A stretch of DNA of 19,016 nucleotides, from positions 1 through 19,016 of the forward strand of contig RXOD01004703.1 in NCBI GenBank assembly GCA_005223375.1, in the 5' to 3' direction. The notes beneath the pieces were generated by a model. That model did not search any database. It was not told the origin of the DNA and saw only the letters and a list, made by a program, of their open reading frames with translations. Shown in pieces: positions 1-10,893 of this stretch (the stretch's first letter is position 1; each line of letters opens with the position of its first letter). The translations under genes and the position numbers were made by a program. The stretch is from Amoebophrya sp. AT5.2 (lineage: Eukaryota > Sar > Dinophyceae > Syndiniales > Amoebophryaceae).

Positions 1-138
1 ATCGGAGTTGTTCACAAACCAGCATGAGAAGCTGGTGATCGGGGATCCGGGTTCGACCGCGAACTGATAGATCCTGATCGAGCGATGAGGAGATCGGGAG
101 TAGAACTTATTTGCAAGCAAATTGACGATAAAGAAGTT
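1..138 (-). CDS. Possible partial exon at the window edge
   Basis: The minus-strand frame is open from 138 to base 1 (46 codons) and runs off the window. It reads like protein, with segments such as YQFAVEPGSPITSF. An AG that could serve as a 3' splice site precedes base 105. The same bases also carry a short plus-strand open frame ending in a TGA at 65-67, so the strand is not secure. Orientation matching all other genes favours the minus strand. No family is recognised and this may be non-coding. Confidence 0.2.
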
Positions 139-1124
139 TCATTACAGCAGGCCACAGAATTGGAAAGAACCAAACACCTCGCTGTATTTGTGAATGATCT
201 TCTTGTCGGTGTGCATGCGGCACCACCAGACTCATGTATCGCCACGACACATCTTCGAAGCGGGCGACACTGAATAGTAGTACTTCAGCACGATCATTCT
301 CTCTCCTACAACCTCGTGCTCGTGATGATCGTTCACTCGTGATGATCGTTCACCAATGAACAATCAAAAATGGAAAAAAAGCGCGTGTCGTGATGGAAAA
401 CAAAGGTCTTTTGATTCGTCAGATTTCGCGATGTCGCTACGTGGCGATCGATAGTGGCCACCACCGATGTCGTGCTGTCCAATGGTTGCGCAGCCTGCGT
501 CGTGGTCTCGACGGCTGCTGCACGACCACGCGGCAGATTGACGGCTAAAAACTACCACCTCTTTTTCTTTTCACTAAGTGTTCTTTACGTTCCCATTATA
601 TAAAGAAAATGCGGTATCACTCTAGGTAGACGTATCAGAAGTTCCTATCCCGTAGCTACAGAAATCGAGTTAAAAATCATGCCGAAGAACTCATCATGTC
701 TGTTGCGCCTGCGCGTGGACGAGAAATAGGGTCCCAACGTAGTCGTAGGTGAATGAGTCGAGTCTCGAAATCTGCTCTGCTCAGCAGAAAGCTTTATTTC
801 TTGACACGGAGTTCATTTTCAACAGTATAGACCATGCTTCCTCCGCGGTCGATCCGCATCCCAACTCCGTCCTATTTTTCACTCCTTCGGTCTGTAATGT
901 CGCCGTCTAGTCCCGAGAACAATGTCGCAAACGATCGCCCTGGCAATAAAACTACAAAAGAACCCTATTTTATACCCCAAGAATTTTTAGTACACCGTGT
1001 AAATGATTCAGATTCGAATCAGTACGAAGCTTGTCGAGCTACTTACCTATATGTTGGGATGCCATGCAGCGCAAGTCCCCGTGCTCTAGCCTGCTCTATG
1101 TATAATCTTCCTAAATCGCTTTCG
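139..1124. other. Spacer downstream of the transporter gene
   Basis: No convincing gene. The stretch holds a 17-bp tandem duplication (320-353) and a perfect 10-bp palindrome, gattcgaatc, at 1011-1020. A plus-strand open frame from 834 runs into the transporter's last exon and is a shadow of it. The transporter's 3' untranslated region should lie at the right end. Confidence 0.5.
320..353. repeat. 17-bp perfect tandem duplication
   Basis: The unit tcgtgatgatcgttcac occurs twice with no gap, at 320-336 and 337-353. It lies in the spacer left of the transporter gene and looks like a replication-slippage product. No function is evident. Confidence 0.9.
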
Positions 1125-4100
1125 CTAGAACCAGAAGAGCAGTTCTTCGTTCGGCACTCCGGTTTCCGCGTTCCTCGTCTCGAAGGCCACCCACAGCGCC
1201 ACCAGCGCGCAGCACAGCAGGGTGCTACAGAGCTGCATGACCCAGCCCGCGCGCACGTAGTCGCTGAACGAGTAGTTGCCCGGCACGCGCACCAGCAGCG
1301 TGGGTGGCATCCCGATCGGGGTGCAGAAGGCGTAGCCGCTCGCCTGCGCGAGTAGGCACGCCATCGGCTTGAAGGGAATGCTGGACTGCAGACACAGCTG
1401 CATGGTCGAGTCCCACAGCATCTGCGTGCAAGTCGCGTTGTTCAGAAACTGGGTCAGGATCGAGACCACGATGCCCGTTCCGAACACGGCCGCCGGCTTG
1501 GACCCATTCGTCGCGTGCGCGATGGACTCGGCGATCAACTGCGAAGTCTTGGAAATGCCCATGATCGTCTGCAACGCCTCGGCAAACGCGAAGAGAAGCA
1601 GCACGCCTGGGTTCATGGAACCAAGCGCCTGGTTCCAAGTAATGCACCGAAGCGCGACCAGAGACTGTGGAGTCGATTTCGTGATGTGAGAGATTTTGAA
1701 GGAAGAATGAATCGCTCGCTTGGTGCGCACCATTTATTTTCGGCTTTCATCGTTTTCGCTAACGCTGGCACTATTTTAACCCAGTCCGAGATATACGGCC
1801 AATTATTCGAAGCATGCCATGCTAATTGAGAATTGAGAAATCTACTGCCGAACATCTTTCTCCCTATCGTCAGATGTCAAGAAGGTCAAACATCAGCATC
1901 AGCGAAAAAGCTAACAAAAACGTAGAAGTAGATACCACTCCGAGTGCGATGATGAGGTTTGCGAACTGGTCTTCGATTTTGAAGTTTCCGATTTTGAGGT
2001 CCGGGATGGCGCTGAGCGTGATGATGGTGAGGAAGCCCAGGAAGGCCACCAGTCCCCGCAGCGTGTCCACCAGTGTCACCGACCGCGGCGGCCGCGAACC
2101 GGCCACGGCGGAAGTCAGCTTCACGTCCTTCCACGACCGCTGCCCAAACGCGGCAAAGCCCTCCACCAGCACGAAGCCAAAATTTTCCGGGTCCGCGCCC
2201 AGGATGCACGCGTCGTGCTCCAGGAAAAACCGCTTCTGCAGGTTTTTCGACGTGTGGTGATTCTGAAAGTACTCGGGCGACAGAACCACCTCGTACATCT
2301 GCCGGGTCTTGCGGCTGCGCCCGAGCAAGTCGTAGTAGTCGGCGTGGGGAGTCAAGCCGGCGAACTGCCGCGACAGCTTGCCGATGGTCTTGGCGGAAGC
2401 GCGGATGCCAAGAATGCAGTTGGGCCGGATCTCCACGTCGGCGGGGTGGCGGAGCACGGGCTCGTTCTTGCCCGTGATAGCGTCGCACGAGTCACCAAAA
2501 TACACCGAAAGAGCACCATTGGGCGGCAGCTGCGAGGAGATTTGTCGATATGCTTTGCTGCGCTAAGAGATGATGACATGGAAGCTGCACCCAATCTGGA
2601 TCATAAATTAATGGAGTACCTGAACCTGCTGTAGTGCTGGGCCTAGCGAGCGGGACATCTACACTTGGAGTTGGACTTGGTCAAGAAATTATGCAAGGCC
2701 GATTTAGTGAAAGAAATTAGATGCTTTCTCAGTACCTCATCCTCCGTCCTGGCGAACTGTGGTTTTTTGACGCCGGCGCTGACGTGCAGGTAGACTTGCA
2801 CGTCCGGCATTTTGTACAGCACGGTGTCCACCAGTTTCGAGCCTATCAGCGCCTTGCAATTTTTATGTACGCGGAACTCGACGTCGTAGCACGCCGGCTT
2901 ATTCTCCGCCGCCCGGTACGTCGGCAGCACCTCGACCTGGCTGTCGTACTTTTCGATCGCGTCCCCGGTCGTGGTGCCCCTTCTTTTCAGCTCCGACGGC
3001 ACCAAGCTGCGCAGCACAGTCGTCCGCCGCTGCCCGTTCACGTTCTTCGTGCGGCACCTGACCGTCGCACTCCCGCTGCGCGAGCGAGGGGAGCGCCCTT
3101 GCTCGAGATCGGCCTGATACCCACCGAGAAAACGACCTCCTCCCGACGTCAGCAGAAGCGGCTCCTTTTCTTCGACCACTCGCTGGCCCCCGGGGTTTTC
3201 GTCGTCGTCCGCAAACTTGAACGCGACGACGCTGGTGGCGCGCTTGCGGAGGCCGGAATCGGCGTCGGACACATCTTCATTATCAAGATCCTTCAGCAGC
3301 TCCGCCGAGGCCACGATCCCCTCCTGGAGAGTAAGTTGAACGCTCGTCCGCCTGCCGTCGTCCTCGGCACCGAACGCCGTTTCTTCCCGAATGGATTCGC
3401 GACTCCTACTAAAAACTGTTCCGGAAGCAGGCGGAACCACCTCCTTGAGGAAAATCGAATCGACCTTGTCGTGGTCGAGGTGTGGATCTATCGCGTCCTC
3501 GTCGGTAGAAGCTCCGCCATCATCTACAGCGTCGTCTGGGTTGTTCTTTTGCGCCATTTCCGTGCCCTCGACGCCTTTTGCCTTCATCTCGTCGGCCGCG
3601 AAGACGCTAATCGTGTAGAAACCGGCCGGTACGGCCGCTGCGCACACGGCCAACGCAAGGAAGAAGAACCCACCGTCAAAAGTGCCAAAACTGCACTGCT
3701 TCTCCACGATGTCCTCGTAGGCCTGGTTCGTGAACCGGAACCTGCGGTTGGTATTGGTTTGCGTTTGGATTTGAAACCAGATGATTTGCTAGTGATTCAA
3801 AGCGAGGCAGAGACGGGGGGCACTACTACTACCTAGCACTGGCATTTTAATTTTCATCTTCGTCTTCCACGACCTTTCGCTAGACAATTACGAAGTTGCG
3901 CCCACCACAGCCCATCGAGTGTAGCGAAGACAGCGCCAGATCAATACCCGTCCTCCTCTGTTTTTTCCCGGAAGTTCCAAACTTTCGTTTTTTCCGTCGT
4001 TCCTTCGCTCTCGACGTCCCATCCGTGCGCCTTTGCCAGTGTTTGTCTGCACATTTGAGTCTGGAGGCTCTCTTTTCCGTCCACCGATATTTTGAACGTC

Positions 4101-5348
4101 CCCAGCGCGTAGATGCAGGGCGTCGAGCCGATCAGCAGCAAATTGCCGCCGATCGTGATCAAGAACGCGAGCGCCATGTAGTACACCCGGGGCGACCACA
4201 GCCCCGTCTTGTCCGTCACCGCCACCACCAGGGGCATGCACATCTGCGTCACCGGGCCGTTCGGGCACACCGACGACAGCAGCATCGCCGGCAGCATCAG
4301 CCGCGCCATGACCCCGCCGTGGGTCGTCGGCGACCCGATCAGCGCCCCCAGCAGTTTCTCCAGAATCTTCGTTTCGGTGAACGCCGCGGACAACACAAAC
4401 ATGCCCGCGTAGAGCAGCGTGTTCTTGCTCGCGAGCCCCGAAAAAATCTGCTTGCCGTCCTCGAGGAAGAGCAGGGGTTCGACGGTCAACTTCTTATCGA
4501 TTGGCGCGTTGACGCAGTAGTCGGACAGCGGCAGGTCGTACTTGATCCAGGAAAGAAAGTAGGACACAATGATCACCACGAGGATCGACATTTCCGGGGG
4601 GATACCCTCGACCATGAAGACCACCATCCACAGAATCAAATTCAGCACCACAAACTGGCGGTTCGACGCGAACTTGGAATTTATCTCGTCCTCCACGTGT
4701 TGGATGCTGGGACCGGCTAGGCCGGCTGTGTTCGCCTGGCAGGCAACGCGCTCCTCCCTTTCCGTCATCTGCCCCGTCACATCGTTCTGCTGCTGCGTCT
4801 TGACGACCCAGGAGAGCTCCCTTTTGTGCGCGAGCCGCACGCGATCCAGGTGGGTCAAGGTCCGCTTGCTGAACGACTCCTTCTCGGGGGCGAAATAAGC
4901 CACGCTGCGAGTCGGCAAATCATCGTGCCGCCGCAGAGAGAAAACGCCGATAATCTGTAGTCGGTGACGGTGTTCACTAATTTTTTTTGAGAAAATACCT
5001 ATTTTTCCTTTTGTAGGAAGAGCGCGTGGTCACTGTAGCCATAGCAGTAGAAGCCATAGCAGCATATACAAAAGCTGCATCTGCAACATAAGTATATCGA
5101 AAAATATATACCAGCAACCCGATGAGCACGAGCCTCGGGATTGTGAACACGTACAGGAAGAAATCGAGGGGTGTGCGATGTGGCCGGATCATCCGCGGCT
5201 CGCCCAGGATGCCCGTCATCTCGTCGAATATGTAGTCACTCGCGTCCTCCACGCTGAAGGAATTCTCATTAGTTTCATTGTCCACCGACTGCTCCGACGC
5301 GGGCGGCTTCCGCAGCGGATTATCTTTGTCTTTCCCCAACGACGACAT
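1125..5348 (-). CDS. SLC13/DASS-like membrane anion transporter, five exons
   Basis: Probable Na+- or H+-coupled anion transporter (sulfate, dicarboxylate or similar) of the SLC13/ArsB/SLT superfamily. Exons on the minus strand: 5348-5112, 4954-3948, 3741-2736, 2562-1936, 1664-1125. They join in phase to 1138 residues through GT-AG introns of 157, 206, 173 and 271 bases. Membrane segments begin near residues 61-87, then 180-217. The first transporter half spans about 250-375, with a GGNLLLIGSTPC stretch where the superfamily usually has GGTxTLIGTSTN. A roughly 240-residue acidic, Ser-rich cytosolic insert follows (about 450-690). Next is a soluble part (about 700-900) that weakly resembles TrkA-C/RCK_C domains, as in algal SLT/SAC1 transporters. 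The second half (about 905-1138) keeps an NNAT motif (1034-1037) and TPIGMPPT (1074-1081). The ATG at 5348 is the first in its frame, but an upstream exon is possible. The acceptor of the fourth exon (CTCTTAG before 2562) is the least certain junction. Substrate and membrane location cannot be read from the sequence. Confidence 0.84.
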
Positions 5349-6574
5349 TGCCTTGCTGTTGCTCACGTTGGTTCTTCGCCTTGTCTTGTATATTGTGTTT
5401 CCGCAGTGATCGCGAAGCCAAGTTTCGTCCTTTTCCGCGGTGACTAATGCTCCAGAGAAAGATGCGATCTGCAACGGCGTCCGGGATTTCCTGCGATGTC
5501 GTTGGCCGCTTGATGACCTTGGTTACTGGTGCCCGGCGGGACTGAGTATTTTCTGATATTGCGCTTAAGTATATTGAATTCGAATGAGGAGCGTAAGCGT
5601 TGTGCCAGCTATCTAAAACTAAAATGTAAGTCAATGAGGCGCACGTGCTACGCTAGGCTATGAGTACATGAAATGGATGAGGAGAATGAGGAGGTCGCTG
5701 CAATGGAAGTATCGTTCGTGGTTGCAGTTGCACGGTGTTTGCTTTGGGTACTGATCGCAATGAATGAGAATGGGTAACGGAGCCTGCAAGCGCAGGTTAC
5801 GCAATGATAATCGTACTTGTTTTGCACGCACGAAGTAGATATTGAACTTTTGATACTGACTCAGCTGCAGATAGACTGTTTCTAGCCTTCTACACCAAAG
5901 CTGCGACTGAGAAGTAAAAACGCGAGGTGGGACGGTGAGAATGCAGGCATTCTAGCAATTTTGGATCGACGGCAGAACAATCTTTATGATCTTTTTCCTC
6001 TATACACGCAGGTCGACATCGATCTTCAGTAGATCAGGTTGAATTTTATTTTTCACGACCGAGGGATCTTCTCAGATCACGACACGTCAATTTGCCTCGG
6101 AAGGCCGCAGGTGAGCAGAAAACCCGTGATTATGATCAGTTCGATTGTTGCTCACGAGGGGTTCCTATACCGCTGCAGCGCTGTTCGAAATAGCGCTGCT
6201 GCCGAAAAAGAAAAACTGCGCTGAGCAACTCGGGTTCGGCTTCGGGCTCGCTTGCGCTTCATGCTGCTAGCAGGCTGTGCCTGTGGCTGTGCCGTGTACT
6301 TAGAAGTATAGTACGAACGTAAAACTACAAGCGACGCATCGTGCTTGGCACCGAGCGGGCCGTCGTCCTGTTCGTGATGTTGTATCTGGTACAGCTATTG
6401 TACACACTCAATCTCCGCACCATTCATGCTAGCTTGCTGGTGGTAATTGTCCACTTGTCAAAAGGTACAGGTTCAGGTACAGGTACAGGTAGTGTAACCG
6501 CCCCTGGCTCTGGGTTTTAGACTGCAAGTTTTTGGGGGTGCCACCTACCTCCAACAAATCCAAAGAAGACGCTG
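5349..6574. other. Spacer between transporter and membrane-protein genes
   Basis: No gene seen. The left end must contain the transporter's promoter and 5' leader; a candidate splice acceptor, GAGCAACAG, lies 7 bases before the ATG at 5348. A short hexamer repeat is at 6463-6490. Short open frames on both strands lack protein-like composition. Confidence 0.5.
6463..6490. repeat. Imperfect AGGTAC/AGGTTC hexamer repeat
   Basis: Four to five units of a hexamer of the aggtac type, one carrying a change (aggttc), just downstream of the stop codon of the membrane-protein gene. Simple repeat without evident function; on the transcript it would fall in the 3' untranslated region or beyond. Confidence 0.8.
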
Positions 6575-8141
6575 TCAAAAGAAATCCTGCTCGTCCCGCA
6601 TCTGGAAATATTCCTCTTCGTAAATAGGCGTCAATCGTCTACTTTCCGCCGGCTGCATGAACGAAACGCTGCCAACATCGAGATCTACGTGGTCCGGATG
6701 CTCGACGTCATCGAAGATTTCATTCGTCTTCTGCTGCTTCCGGCTTGCATCTGTTACAGCCGAGCGTTTGCGGCTCGACAGCCACGAGCGACCGCAGTCT
6801 TGGTCTTTTCGGAATCTCGGCGTTCTTCTGCCGGACAGCCACGGCCGATCGTGATCTTGGATCGTGATTGGTTGCTCGTGTGCGTCATGACGTGTCAAAA
6901 ATGGTTTTTCCGGATGGTGGGGCGACATCGCGCGGCGGCGGCGCACGCCCCACGGTCGCTCGTGGTATTGGACCGTGAAGGAGTCCGCCGCGTCGCCGTC
7001 GGCGGGAGCCTCGGTCCGGTGCGGAGCTGCAGTCATCGATTTCTTTCAAGCTATCAACTACACACGCATTTATTTCACAAGATGCATGAACACAACACAT
7101 GAACAAGAAGGCATTCACTTTTTTCGAGGACCTCAAGGAAGTAGAGAGCCGAAGAAAAAATCACTGCGGGCTGATCGAATCACTGATCAAGAAGTCAGCC
7201 GTCGTACCTCCGAAGGCGCTCTTCAGCGGCGCCGCAGGCGTTCGCACGATCTCTTGCGTGAAAGGTCGAAGAAACCCTGCTTCGGCGCATGGAATTCTAA
7301 CGTCGTCGTCGCTCTGCAGCAGGTTTTGAATTTGAAATTCCTTTTCTCTTCGGGCGCCCCACAATCGCTCGGTGTTGCGTTCTGTCCTGTTCTGCGTTGC
7401 CAGGGTCGCTGCAAAAAGCGGTCGCTCCACGTCCCCCGTGCCGCCGAGCACGTGCTGGATGAAGAAATTCTTCTTCGGAGGAGACACGGACCGGAAACGA
7501 TCCACTATCTTGCTCGGCGTCGGCTCGGGAATGCTTTCCGTCAGGTGGAGCTGTGCGCTGACGATGTCTTCGCCCGCATCGGAAGGCGTCGTGACACCAG
7601 TTCGCGACTCGAACGACGATCCCTCTAGCGGCGACCCCTCGATAGTCGACGGCGTTCCGCACGACGTAGCGTCTTCCGAAACAAGGTCGAACGGCTTCGT
7701 GGCTGCTTCTTCGCCAAAAACTGCAGTCGAGCACGACCACTCCGTCACACCGGACGTCGCCGCTGGAACGTCATCTTGTTCTTCTTCTTCGGGCTGCGTC
7801 GTGCTGTCACCCGCGACACGTCTGCCCTCTTGCAGCCCATCGAAGGAACAACCTCCTGCAGGACGGTTACGTGAACCTGCTTTGTTCTGGTCAACTTCTC
7901 CCCCGCATCCGCGTGCATAGCTCGTGTGCAGGGCGACCACTTTTCCCAGCCCGACGGCTCTACGGACGCAGAACCGCAGCCAGTTGCCGAGGATGAGTAC
8001 CGCGAGGATCACAGCGAGGCCGAAACAAACAGCGAACGCGATCTCGGAAGGCCGGAGCGGCACCGGAGGCGGCAGGACACGTCCCGGCGTATAGTAGAGC
8101 GGGGTCGGGGTCGGCCCCGCGTCTGGTGTACTAGATGACAT
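6575..8141 (-). CDS. Single-pass membrane protein of unknown family, two exons
   Basis: I do not recognise this protein. Exon 1 is 8141-7208 and exon 2 is 7026-6575. An intron of 181 bases (GTACGA...CTGCAG) joins them in phase 1 to give 461 residues. A Pro-rich N-terminus of 33 residues precedes one strong hydrophobic helix at about 34-55 (IAFAVCFGLAVILAVLILGN), which is followed by Arg residues, suggesting a short outer or luminal end and a long cytosolic tail. The tail is rich in Ser, Thr, Glu and Pro up to about residue 300. After the junction comes a basic stretch with three related units centred on H-E/D-RPW (330-400), then an acidic end with a Tyr-Glu cluster. There is no obvious signal peptide before the helix. 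The second exon starts next to an ATG of its own (7036), so two separate genes is the alternative; the in-phase AG/GTAC donor favours one. Confidence 0.6.
6761..6973 (-). repeat. Coding triple repeat with H-E/D-RPW core
   Basis: Within exon 2 of the membrane-protein gene, residues 330-346 (VQYHERPWGVRRRR...), 367-385 (IQDHDRPWLSGRRT...) and 386-400 (DQDCGRSWLSSRKR...) are diverged copies of one motif. The first two are separated by about 20 residues and the last two are adjacent. Each has Q, an acidic or His residue, R-P/S-W, then an Arg-rich run, which suggests duplication of a short linear or phosphorylation motif. Confidence 0.65.
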
Positions 8142-8611
8142 CGGTTGTTGGTTCCGTGCAAGGGAAAGTAGGGTCGACCTCGACGGTCGACGACTTGCTC
8201 AATCTTTCTAGGATACTGCAGTGCCAAGGCCAACATGAGAACGTAGTTCTAATAAAGCGAGTGATGAAAATCCACTACAGGTACAGACTGGCCTGACCTC
8301 ACGCTGGACCAGTCTCAATCTGTGCTTCTGCTGATGCTGCTGAAGTTGCCCCTCTCGTCCGGGTGCCGTCCAGTGGACATTTCTCGTCCTGCTCACCGTT
8401 ATAATGCACGACTTGAAAACTCTCGGCAACTGCCCCGCAGTACCGCACTGTATCGTGGCCCTTGAACACCGAGACCGATGCAGAAAATAGAGCGAATGCA
8501 ATTGTACTTCTGTGCTCAATACACGGCGCTTGCGATTACTTACAGGTTTTACGATGATCATTTATTACACTGTGAAAGAATTGTCGTTTTCATGAGGCAC
8601 GACGAACTACT
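8142..8611. other. Spacer between membrane-protein gene and PLRG1
   Basis: About 470 bases with no gene seen. It must hold the 3' end of the PLRG1 transcript and the promoter and leader of the membrane-protein gene. AG dinucleotides following CTGC and TATCCT near 8213-8225 (read on the minus strand) could act as splice acceptors ahead of the ATG at 8141, but the pyrimidine tract is weak. Confidence 0.45.
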
Positions 8612-10893
8612 TCATCGCTTTCTGTTTTTTGCCAAGAATCCTCTCCAGTTCCCGATGGGGTGCGTTTTCTCGGTCGCATCGAAGTCTTCCTTGTAGATCT
8701 TGATCGTCTTGTCGCACTCCGCCGTGATCAGCCGCGTCTGCGAGTGGTCGAACGTCAGTCCGAAGATTGCGTTTTCGCTGCTCAACGACCCCGGTTGCGG
8801 CTTTCCTTCGATGCTTTGAAACAGGTACCCCGTCTTCCAGTCCCAGAAGTGCAGAAACCCGTCGTCGCCCCCGGCGACTAATACGCTACTGTTATCCGTC
8901 GCGCCACCCAAATTTTCACGGACGGCACAGCAGTTGAGAATGCCGTCGTGGCCGTAGATGTTGCGCTCGAAGGCGCCCTTCGGACACCGCCAAACCTTGT
9001 TCTGCTCGGCGGAACAGGAAACGAAAGTGTACTCCTTCGGGTGGAGGGCAAGAGCGCGGATGGACTTTTTGTGGTTCGTGAGGACGGCGAGAGACTTTCC
9101 AGCCGCAAGGTCCCACAACTTCACCTGTTCGAGTTGGTTTTGAAAATTGAAGCGGGAACGAAATTGAACGCATGCTGCCACGCATGGTCGCCACTTCACG
9201 ACAGTTCGTTGAACACAGACTTTTACTTTCTCAATGAATCGACTTCCGCTGCAGCTCTGTGCAGCATTTACAAGAAGCAGCTGACCCACGTCTAGGCGGA
9301 AAACTGAGGACAATACCGTATTGTCCGCGCTCCCGCTGATGAATTGTGGTTCTGCTGACTGTGACTCGATGCAGTTCACGGCTCCTTCGTGTTGCAGGGC
9401 GAAGATTTGCGTGCGACTTCGGATATCCCAGATGCGCACCGTGCCGTCGCGGCCTCCGGACGCGAGCACGTCCAAAGTGGGATGCAGCTTGAGGGAGTAG
9501 ACGGCGGACAAATGCCCGTGGTAAGTGCGAATGATTTTGTTCGTGTTCAAATCCCAGCAGCGAACCTGAGGTTGAGGTGATGAAGAAGGTTCGCGGCAGC
9601 AGCCTCAAAAACACATGCGAAATCGACGCATACAACAAAGAAACATCCTTCACTAGTAAACAAAGCACCGCTCAAGTGACAGTGAGTGAAGTACCTCGTT
9701 GTCCTCTCCCGCGCTGTAGAAGTAGGGGTGGTGTTTCGAGATCTCCAGTGCGCGCACTGTTGAGGAATGTCCTGTCAAGGTGAGTTTCAGCGTGCCTGTC
9801 GCCAGATCCCAGAACTTGATCAGCCTGTCTTGTCCGCTCGACACAAACCATTCGTTGGAGGGATCCACCGCCACGCACCGCACCCAGCCCTGGTGCCCGG
9901 CCAGCACCTTGTGCAGCTTCCACGGCCGGTGCCACTCCGGCTTCTCCATGGCCCGCAATCTTTGGTCCGGGTTGTCCACGTTTATCAGCTGCTCTCCTTC
10001 CCGGTAAATGGACAGCTGCACCTGCTTCGGATCGACGGCCGACGTATCAAAAACCTTTTTTCCGGAAACGTTGATTCCGTTCAGCGCGAGCGCGCTCTGG
10101 TCGGAGGATCCGGGCTTTGCTGCCGCTGCTGGGCCAGGTATCTGGCCAGGGAGAAGCGGCGCCTCCACAATCGCAGTGCCGTCGGCACCGGCCTGCTGGG
10201 GCTTGGGCCGCGCGGGCCCCACGGGCTGCGGGAGGATGTTCGCGAGTGTTGTAGCAGTGGCCGAACTCGTCTGCACATGCGGCTGCCTGCTGGAAGAAGC
10301 GGCTGACGTTCCGGTCAGGGCGTCGCCTATCGCGAGCAACTGCTGGTCCGATATCGCCGACATCGGTGCGGCCGCGGCGGAAGCGAAGGCCCCTGAGGGT
10401 GAGAATGGCAAGTAGTTAAACTGCGATATGCCGATTCGAATTTGTCATGGGTATCGGAACCCAGAAAAGTTTCACTTTAAGGGTCGTCACGCTCCTCAAC
10501 ATGCTCATGCATTAATGATTTATAGAGCCATCGGAGCGAAGGCACACAAAAACTACTAACAGTACCCGCGTGGTCGATTTTCCGCGCGCCGACCGTTGCG
10601 CGTATTCTTCCGTATTCGTTCGCTCTTTTAATCTTCAGCCGTAGTGGTCGGAAGGCGTCGTTGCCGTCCTCGTCCACGAAGTCCGCCTCGTTGGCGCACT
10701 CCTCCCCAAACATAGACAGAGCCCGCTTCTTGTTCTTCAGCACGCGCTCGAGTATCGAGGACGAGTACGCGTTTTCCTCGTCGTTGCCAAGTAGGGCGCG
10801 AGCGGTCATACCCTGGTCCTGCTGTTGAAGAAGAAGCTCGTCGTCGTCGCCAGGCGGCATGGCGTCCGTGGGCGGCGGATAAGGTACCTCCAT
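8612..10893 (-). CDS. PLRG1: PLRG1/PRL1/Prp46 spliceosomal WD40 protein, four exons
   Basis: Homologue of pleiotropic regulator 1 (yeast Prp46, plant PRL1), a nuclear subunit of the Prp19/CDC5L-associated complex needed to activate the spliceosome. Exons: 10893-10566, 10392-9695, 9565-9317 and 9124-8612, joined in phase by GT-AG introns of 173, 129 and 192 bases to give 595 residues (human PLRG1 is 514). The N-terminal exon carries the family motif of a KKRALSMF segment followed by [12 protein letters not shown], matching the KRTHDMF and LRNEYG region of PLRG1. A low-complexity Ala/Pro/Ser linker follows. From about residue 264 a PEWHRPWKL lead-in opens seven WD40 repeats with classic blades: [24 protein letters not shown] (spanning intron 2), SADNTVKLWDL (spanning intron 3), [15 protein letters not shown] and [16 protein letters not shown]. 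The C-terminus [18 protein letters not shown] is diagnostic. The first ATG of the frame is 10893. Assignment is firm. Confidence 0.95.

Noticed and set aside
48..66. GGGTTCGACC, resembling a tRNA T-loop
   Set aside because: No acceptor stem, D-arm or anticodon arm can be built around it.
2721..3836. 371-codon plus-strand open frame
   Set aside because: It lies exactly opposite the transporter's third exon. Its His/Arg/Val-rich composition is typical of the antisense of GC-rich coding sequence, and the minus frame is joined in phase to homologous exons on both sides.
3896..4720. 274-codon plus-strand open frame
   Set aside because: Antisense shadow of the transporter's second exon, which encodes clear membrane segments; the plus product is rich in His, Gln and Arg with no domain.
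4977..5002. A 22-base intron (GTATTTTC...ATTAG) joining the first two transporter exons
   Set aside because: It would restore the frame, but a 157-base intron from 5111 to 4955 (GTATAT...CTACAG) also does so, has a normal size and gives a continuous first membrane helix.
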